Origin: Microvelia longipes
Lineage: Eukaryota; Arthropoda; Insecta; Hemiptera; Veliidae
Direction of reading: 5' to 3'
Assembly (NCBI GenBank): GCA_018340805.1
Contig: JACMZG010001913.1
Span: 19,264,965-19,328,964 of the forward strand
Length of the DNA: 64,000 nucleotides
Positions 59,924-64,000 of this stretch are shown one piece after another; within the stretch, counting starts at the first letter, position 1, and each line of letters opens with the position of its first letter. Made by a program: the position numbers and the translations under genes. The notes below the pieces were generated by a model. It did no database searches, had not been told where the DNA came from, and worked only from the letters and a program-made list of their open reading frames with translations.

Positions 59924-60203
59924 TCAGAGTAATGAAATAAGTCTCTCCACTGGTGTCAAAAATGTAATTAAAATAAAGCGTTACTGGCTTTTAACCAACT
60001 AAAGGTCATCATCAGTGCCGGTGAGGTATTAGGAAGCTATGATTTGAGTCTTTTCTTATTGTTGACAACAAGAAAAGACTCAAATCTTAGCTTCCTAATA
60101 CCTCACCGGCACTGATGATGACCTTTAGTTGGTGGAAAGCCGGTTATGCTTTATTTTAAATAAATTTTTGATACCTGTGGAGAGACATATTTTATTACTC
60201 TGA
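59924..60203. mobile_element. Fold-back pair of CTGATGATG/GTCTCTCCAC repeats
   Basis: TCAGAGTAATGAAATAAGTC...CAACTAAAGGTCATCATCAG...AAGAAAAGACTC is mirrored by its inverse to 60203. Each arm carries CGGCACTGATGATGACC...GGTGGAAAGCCGG; ACCGGC and GCCGGT bracket the motif and can pair. The end GTCTCTCCAC is shared with 13150-13250 and 35885-35965. Confidence 0.75.
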
Positions 60204-60299
60204 CCAAATTATAATCGTTGCTTAATAAATTATATAATTATAAATTATTATTTTTGAAAATATTCTGAACTGTGGAGGTAGTAATTAAAGAACAATAAA

Positions 60300-60370
60300 A
60301 GTCTCTCTACAAAATGTAAACTTTGTTTACAAAGCCGGCTTTCGACTGTCAGGAGTCAACATCAATGCCT
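60300..60370 (-). repeat. GAAAGCCGGC / GTCTCTC family end
   Basis: On the minus strand: GCATTGATGTTGACTCC, AGTCGAAAGCCGGCTTTG, TTTGTAGAGAGAC. GACT and AGTC flank a 6-base loop, like helix II of a reduced hammerhead, directly before GAAA. Immediately followed by the 52-bp tandem repeat. Confidence 0.5.
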
Positions 60371-60592
60371 CCACAGCGTAGTAGCCACTGATGATGGCTG
60401 TTAAACATCATCAGTACCTACCACAGCGTAGTAGCCACTGATGATGGCTGTTAACAACATCATCAGTACCTACCACAGCGTAGTAGCCACTGATGATGGC
60501 TGTTAACAACATCATCAGTACCTACCACAGCGTAGTAGCCACTGATGATGGCTGTTAACAACATCATCAGTACCTACCACAGCGTAGTAGTC
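60371..60592 (+). repeat. 52-bp tandem repeat with CTGATGATG/CATCATCAG hairpins
   Basis: Starts at 60371, 60421, 60473, 60525 and 60577 (partial). Each unit has ACTGATGATG-GCTGTTAACAA-CATCATCAGT, a 10-bp hairpin, and CCACAGCGTAGTAG. The first unit is 2 bases shorter. Confidence 0.92.
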
Positions 60593-60599
60593 ACTAATA

Positions 60600-62600
60600 T
60601 AGTGCGAAAGTACCCTTGGTTCCCAACATAAAATGGGGACCCAAGTAAGTAAGTGCTATCGAAACTGAGGGATTTTAATGGAATTTAGACAGTCCTCCTA
60701 GTTCCTATACCCAAATCCACTAGATTTTTTTCAGATAAATTGAGGTTGGGAACCAAGTAAATAAGTGCCCCTCCGTTTTGATTTGCTTTTATTACACTAC
60801 AATCCTAATTCATATCTAATAATGCTAAAATAATATAATCAAACTGATAATATGTGAATTTATTTTACCATTTATATTTATTTTTTTTTTATAAATACCT
60901 TTATTAAATAATACATCAACAATAATACATAGCAAGTTATATTTTACATAGGTTACCTCTCCGCTAAAAAGCTTACGCCTATTCTGAATTAAATTCAGAT
61001 TTCCCAATGATAATATTCTTTATTATATCCCGTAAAAAAATGATCAATACAAAATTAGTACCGGAGAAAAATTTTTATTCAAGTTATTTATTCAAGCATT
61101 CACTCCACTGGAGACACTGTGGAATCAACAGTTAATTTTAGGCATTGTCTAAATATGAACTCACAGGTCTGTGATGCCCTGTCTATATTTAGTCCTATCT
61201 ATTTATCTATATAAATAAACTTTATAAATAACGACATAAATATACATATGTCATTAAATTGTACGTAAATGACAGTAAGTATCATTATATAAAAACATCC
61301 TATAACAACAATTTATTAAATGCTACTTGACTTTATTAATTAGTATTTAATTATTTAGGTTAATTTAATATTATCAATTATAAAATATAATATGAGGGAC
61401 TATATGAAGATACTTGGCGACAACAAACTTGCCAAGCGTCCGCGGGCAAATATTTGTGGAATTTGTTTTAAAAAACGTATTTGGCTTGAAATCAAAGAAT
61501 TTGAGAAATTTTGTTCCCAGAAAAGGTATTGAGATGACATTTGAAAGGAAAAAATGTTTAGATATTTGTGGGATTGGTTTTTTGTATAAGGCTTATAAAA
61601 TCTATTAGTTAGCGTCTAATATTTTCAGCTTTAAAATATGGTTTCATAAATATATAATTACTTGATCAGTCTTTCTTAAAAGAGGGGGGAGATGAGCTAG
61701 GAAAGATTTATGAGGAAGAGGGGAAATTTTCTTGAGTTTTCAGGGGAGGAGGAACTCGAAGGTAAAAGATCAAGTAAGGCTCCGAAATTATCTATCATAA
61801 CCAGAGTAAATAAAACTTGACAAAGAACATGCTAATAATTACACTATTTACATATGTTTACACCATTTACACTATGCTGTTACATATTCTTCTTTATGTT
61901 GTTTAATGGATGGAAGCCCCCCTTCCCCGAGCTCATACCTCTTCTTATTAATATTGGTGTATAATAATTATTTATTTCAATAATTGATCTATCGTAATAC
62001 CTAAATAGGGTCCAAATTATTGAAAAAATAATGCTTCTTCTGCATTTGAAGGTTAGGAAGTATAATGGTAAGTAAGGAACTTATTAAAGCTTGAAATTAA
62101 TACAAAAATAGATAATAGCTCGATGGATCTTGACTCTGAATGATCCTTGATCCAGGATAATACGTGATTTTAATGTAAATCATGATTTTAAATACTTGAT
62201 GTATAATTTCTCAATTACAATATCTGATTATAATAACCATGGACAATGGTTAGATAAAATAGAGTATATACTTTGTTTTTATATTGATTTATCTTAATGT
62301 ATCTCACTGTTAAATCCTATAAACTAAAATATATTTTAGAAGGGTTATCAACTACAATAAAAAATGTAAATTAAAAATGCCATTGGCAGGAAAAAGACCC
62401 GAAGAGATCACGAAGCGTCCACGTTGCGGAGTGCTCGGACTGGCGAATTTTAGAGCTTAAAATGAAGCCCTAACGTGTAAAATGTTGCTTTTTAAATTAC
62501 GCTCTTTTTTAAGCGCACTTAACAAATTGAAACCGGGCCTTAACGGGTCTGAAATAAGAATAGGAAAGAACTGTACATCACTGTATACTACGGAAGCGAG
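60600..62600. other. No confident gene
   Basis: AT-rich sequence upstream of the visible kinase exons. It may hold the missing N-terminal exon or part of a first intron, but no segment could be recognised as a glycine loop. The minus-strand ORF at 60825-61007 ends near a possible donor (GGAGAG/GTAACC), which is weak evidence. A short C-rich stretch near 61918-61930 and a purine-rich tract at 61680-61770 have no clear role. Confidence 0.4.
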
Positions 62601-62629
62601 CCCTTTTACGCTCTTTTATTATAATCATG

Positions 62630-62669
62630 CACACTCAAGCGAGCAAAGCGAGCCTTTTTTTTTTACTAA

Positions 62670-62702
<33 letters not shown>

Positions 62703-63280
62703 CGATAATAATAATTATTATTATTATACGCAATCTATCGAGCGAAGCGGGCCCTTTTTACCATTTGTATTATAATAAATATACGCAATCTAGCGAGTGA
62801 AGCGAGCCTTTTTTACTACTTAAAAATGTAAACATACGTAATCTAGCGAACGAAGCGAGCCTTTTTCCCTATGCATTATTATAAATATACGCATTCTAGC
62901 GAGCGAAGCAAGCCTTTTTTCCTATGCATTATTATAAATATACGCATTCTAGCGAGCGAAGCGAGCCCTTTTTACCGTCTATAAACATGCACACTCTAGC
63001 GAACGAAGCGAACCTTTTTTACATGTAAAAGTTTATACATAAGTAATCTAGCGAGCGAAGCTAGCTTTTTTAATGTCTTATATTTTAAGCATGCACACTT
63101 TAGCGAGCGAAGCGTGCCTTTTTTACTTTATTATTATTATAAGCAAAGCGAGTGTTTTAACTATATAAAATTTCAAAGATACCTAAACTGGCAAGCGAAG
63201 CGAGCCCTTTTTTTTAAATTATAATTTAGAATAGTACATCGTGCGAATGTTTCCCTATTTACTCTATGTAGCAAGCAAAG
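62630..63280 (+). repeat. Degenerate repeat with TAGCGAGCGAAGCGAGCC core
   Basis: At least 12 cores (about 62635, 62735, 62788, 62840, 62895, 62946, 62995, 63045, 63095, 63140, 63190 and 63260) at 45-100-bp spacing, each followed by CTTTTTT and an AT-rich spacer often containing TATTATAAATATACGCA. An (ATT)n tract lies at 62670-62735. The same motif occurs at 34020-34480. Function unknown. Confidence 0.8.
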
Positions 63281-63704
63281 GGAGTCTATTAATAAATTAT
63301 TTTATTTGATGTATTCTTCTGACGTGAGTTCTTGATGCAAAACTATACCTACTTTTTAAACAAAGTCTATTTATTCAGATATAAACAGCAAGAAATGATC
63401 TCAAAATAAAATCTATTATAATTTTCCGTCTTTGATCTGAAACATCGTGATCCGTGAGTTCAAAGTAATAAAAATATATTTCTTTATTATTATTCATTAC
63501 ATTATTTTAATATTCCCTAGATTCTATCATTAAGAATTCTTAAAAAAACGATGCATAACAACTGTCAGTGATATTCGCAATATCTCAAATTAATTAACTT
63601 AATTAAATATTGAAAATAAATGTTACTAAAATATACATTATTCTTTACAGTACATATATTATTTGCAAACATATATAATAATATTTGAAGCAATTATTAG
63701 TTTA

Positions 63705-63760
63705 TTACAAAGGCACTGATGATGATCTATTCGTGAAGTTTTTGTAACCTAGGGAAGGTT
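63705..63760 (+). repeat. Isolated CTGATGATG...GAAG motif
   Basis: AAAGGCACTGATGATGATC, then CGTGAAGTTTTTGTAACC, a decayed relative of the motif at 60000-60130. The core GAAA is lost. Confidence 0.4.
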
Positions 63761-64000
63761 AAATGGTGTTAATGGTTATTTTAACCTCAAGCTCAGGTTA
63801 CACAGGTTATTTCCGGTTATAATCAAGTATTTCTGAAACAAGTTCTATACTGGCCCAAGTTAAATAGTTTGGTGTTTTATAATGGAAATGTAAGAGTTGG
63901 TTTGATAACAATCATTATGTTCCACGATTATTTAAAAGTAGGAAAAATATGTTAAGTAGTAATTATTATTCCTATGGTTTATTAAATGTTTTTTTTGCTA

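Noticed and set aside
60825..61007. Possible first kinase exon (minus strand, MGNLNLIQNRR...)
   Set aside because: No glycine-loop residues and a weak donor; phase could not be shown to fit the 59750 exon.

Overview
This is a eukaryotic nuclear window and is almost certainly from an arthropod, probably an insect. It is very AT-rich, has no operons or Shine-Dalgarno signals, has one recognisable spliced gene (a DRAK/STK17-type Ser/Thr kinase), and is crowded with transposon remains: a decayed type-B DNA polymerase, two non-LTR retrotransposon fragments, hAT-like MITEs, fold-back elements and hammerhead-bearing repeats. Four N gaps (100, 1000, 234 and 883 bases) interrupt it. Most open reading frames outside the kinase are chance ORFs or transposon debris.

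Layout. (1) 1-3.0 kb: wrecked protein-primed type-B DNA polymerase of the Polinton/virus-like class, plus strand; 3.16-3.53 kb is a GC-rich island of unknown nature. (2) 4.07-45.74 kb: a huge imperfect inverted repeat. The left arm (4074-24421) and right arm (25422-45740) are mirror images around a 1000-N gap. The arms share LINE fragments, a hAT MITE, several TIR elements and tandem repeats, but each also has private events. The left arm has a 761-bp hAT-like MITE (empty site in the right arm), a 3.2-kb hammerhead-ribozyme array and an approximately 1.3-kb deletion in a LINE. The right arm has a 496-bp hAT-like MITE (empty site in the left arm), an expanded TA tract, an expanded 109-bp tandem array and a private 3.3-kb block. 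So the arms have evolved independently, either as an old inverted duplication or as two haplotypes wrongly joined across the gap. (3) 45.9-49.5 kb: mostly featureless AT-rich sequence with one gap. (4) 49.68-59.75 kb, minus strand: five phase-compatible exons of a DRAK-like kinase, lacking only the N-terminal exon(s), with introns full of minisatellites and fold-back elements. (5) 59.9-64 kb: fold-back and 52-bp repeats carrying a CTGATGATG...GAAA motif, then a degenerate repeat with a GCGAGCGAAGCGAGCC core.

The most interesting item is the 15.3-18.5 kb array. Units of about 310 bp are arranged as two head-to-head tandem blocks. Ten ribozyme positions are visible; at least three have a complete minimal hammerhead ribozyme whose helix I is only the self-complementary GGCGCC with no loop, so it should cleave as a dimer. 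The array is flanked by an 11/12-matching target-site duplication, and an unrelated truncated copy in a kinase intron has its own perfect 11-bp duplication and the same 3' terminus. This looks like a non-coding, ribozyme-bearing retroelement (retrozyme- or Penelope-related) caught in several states.
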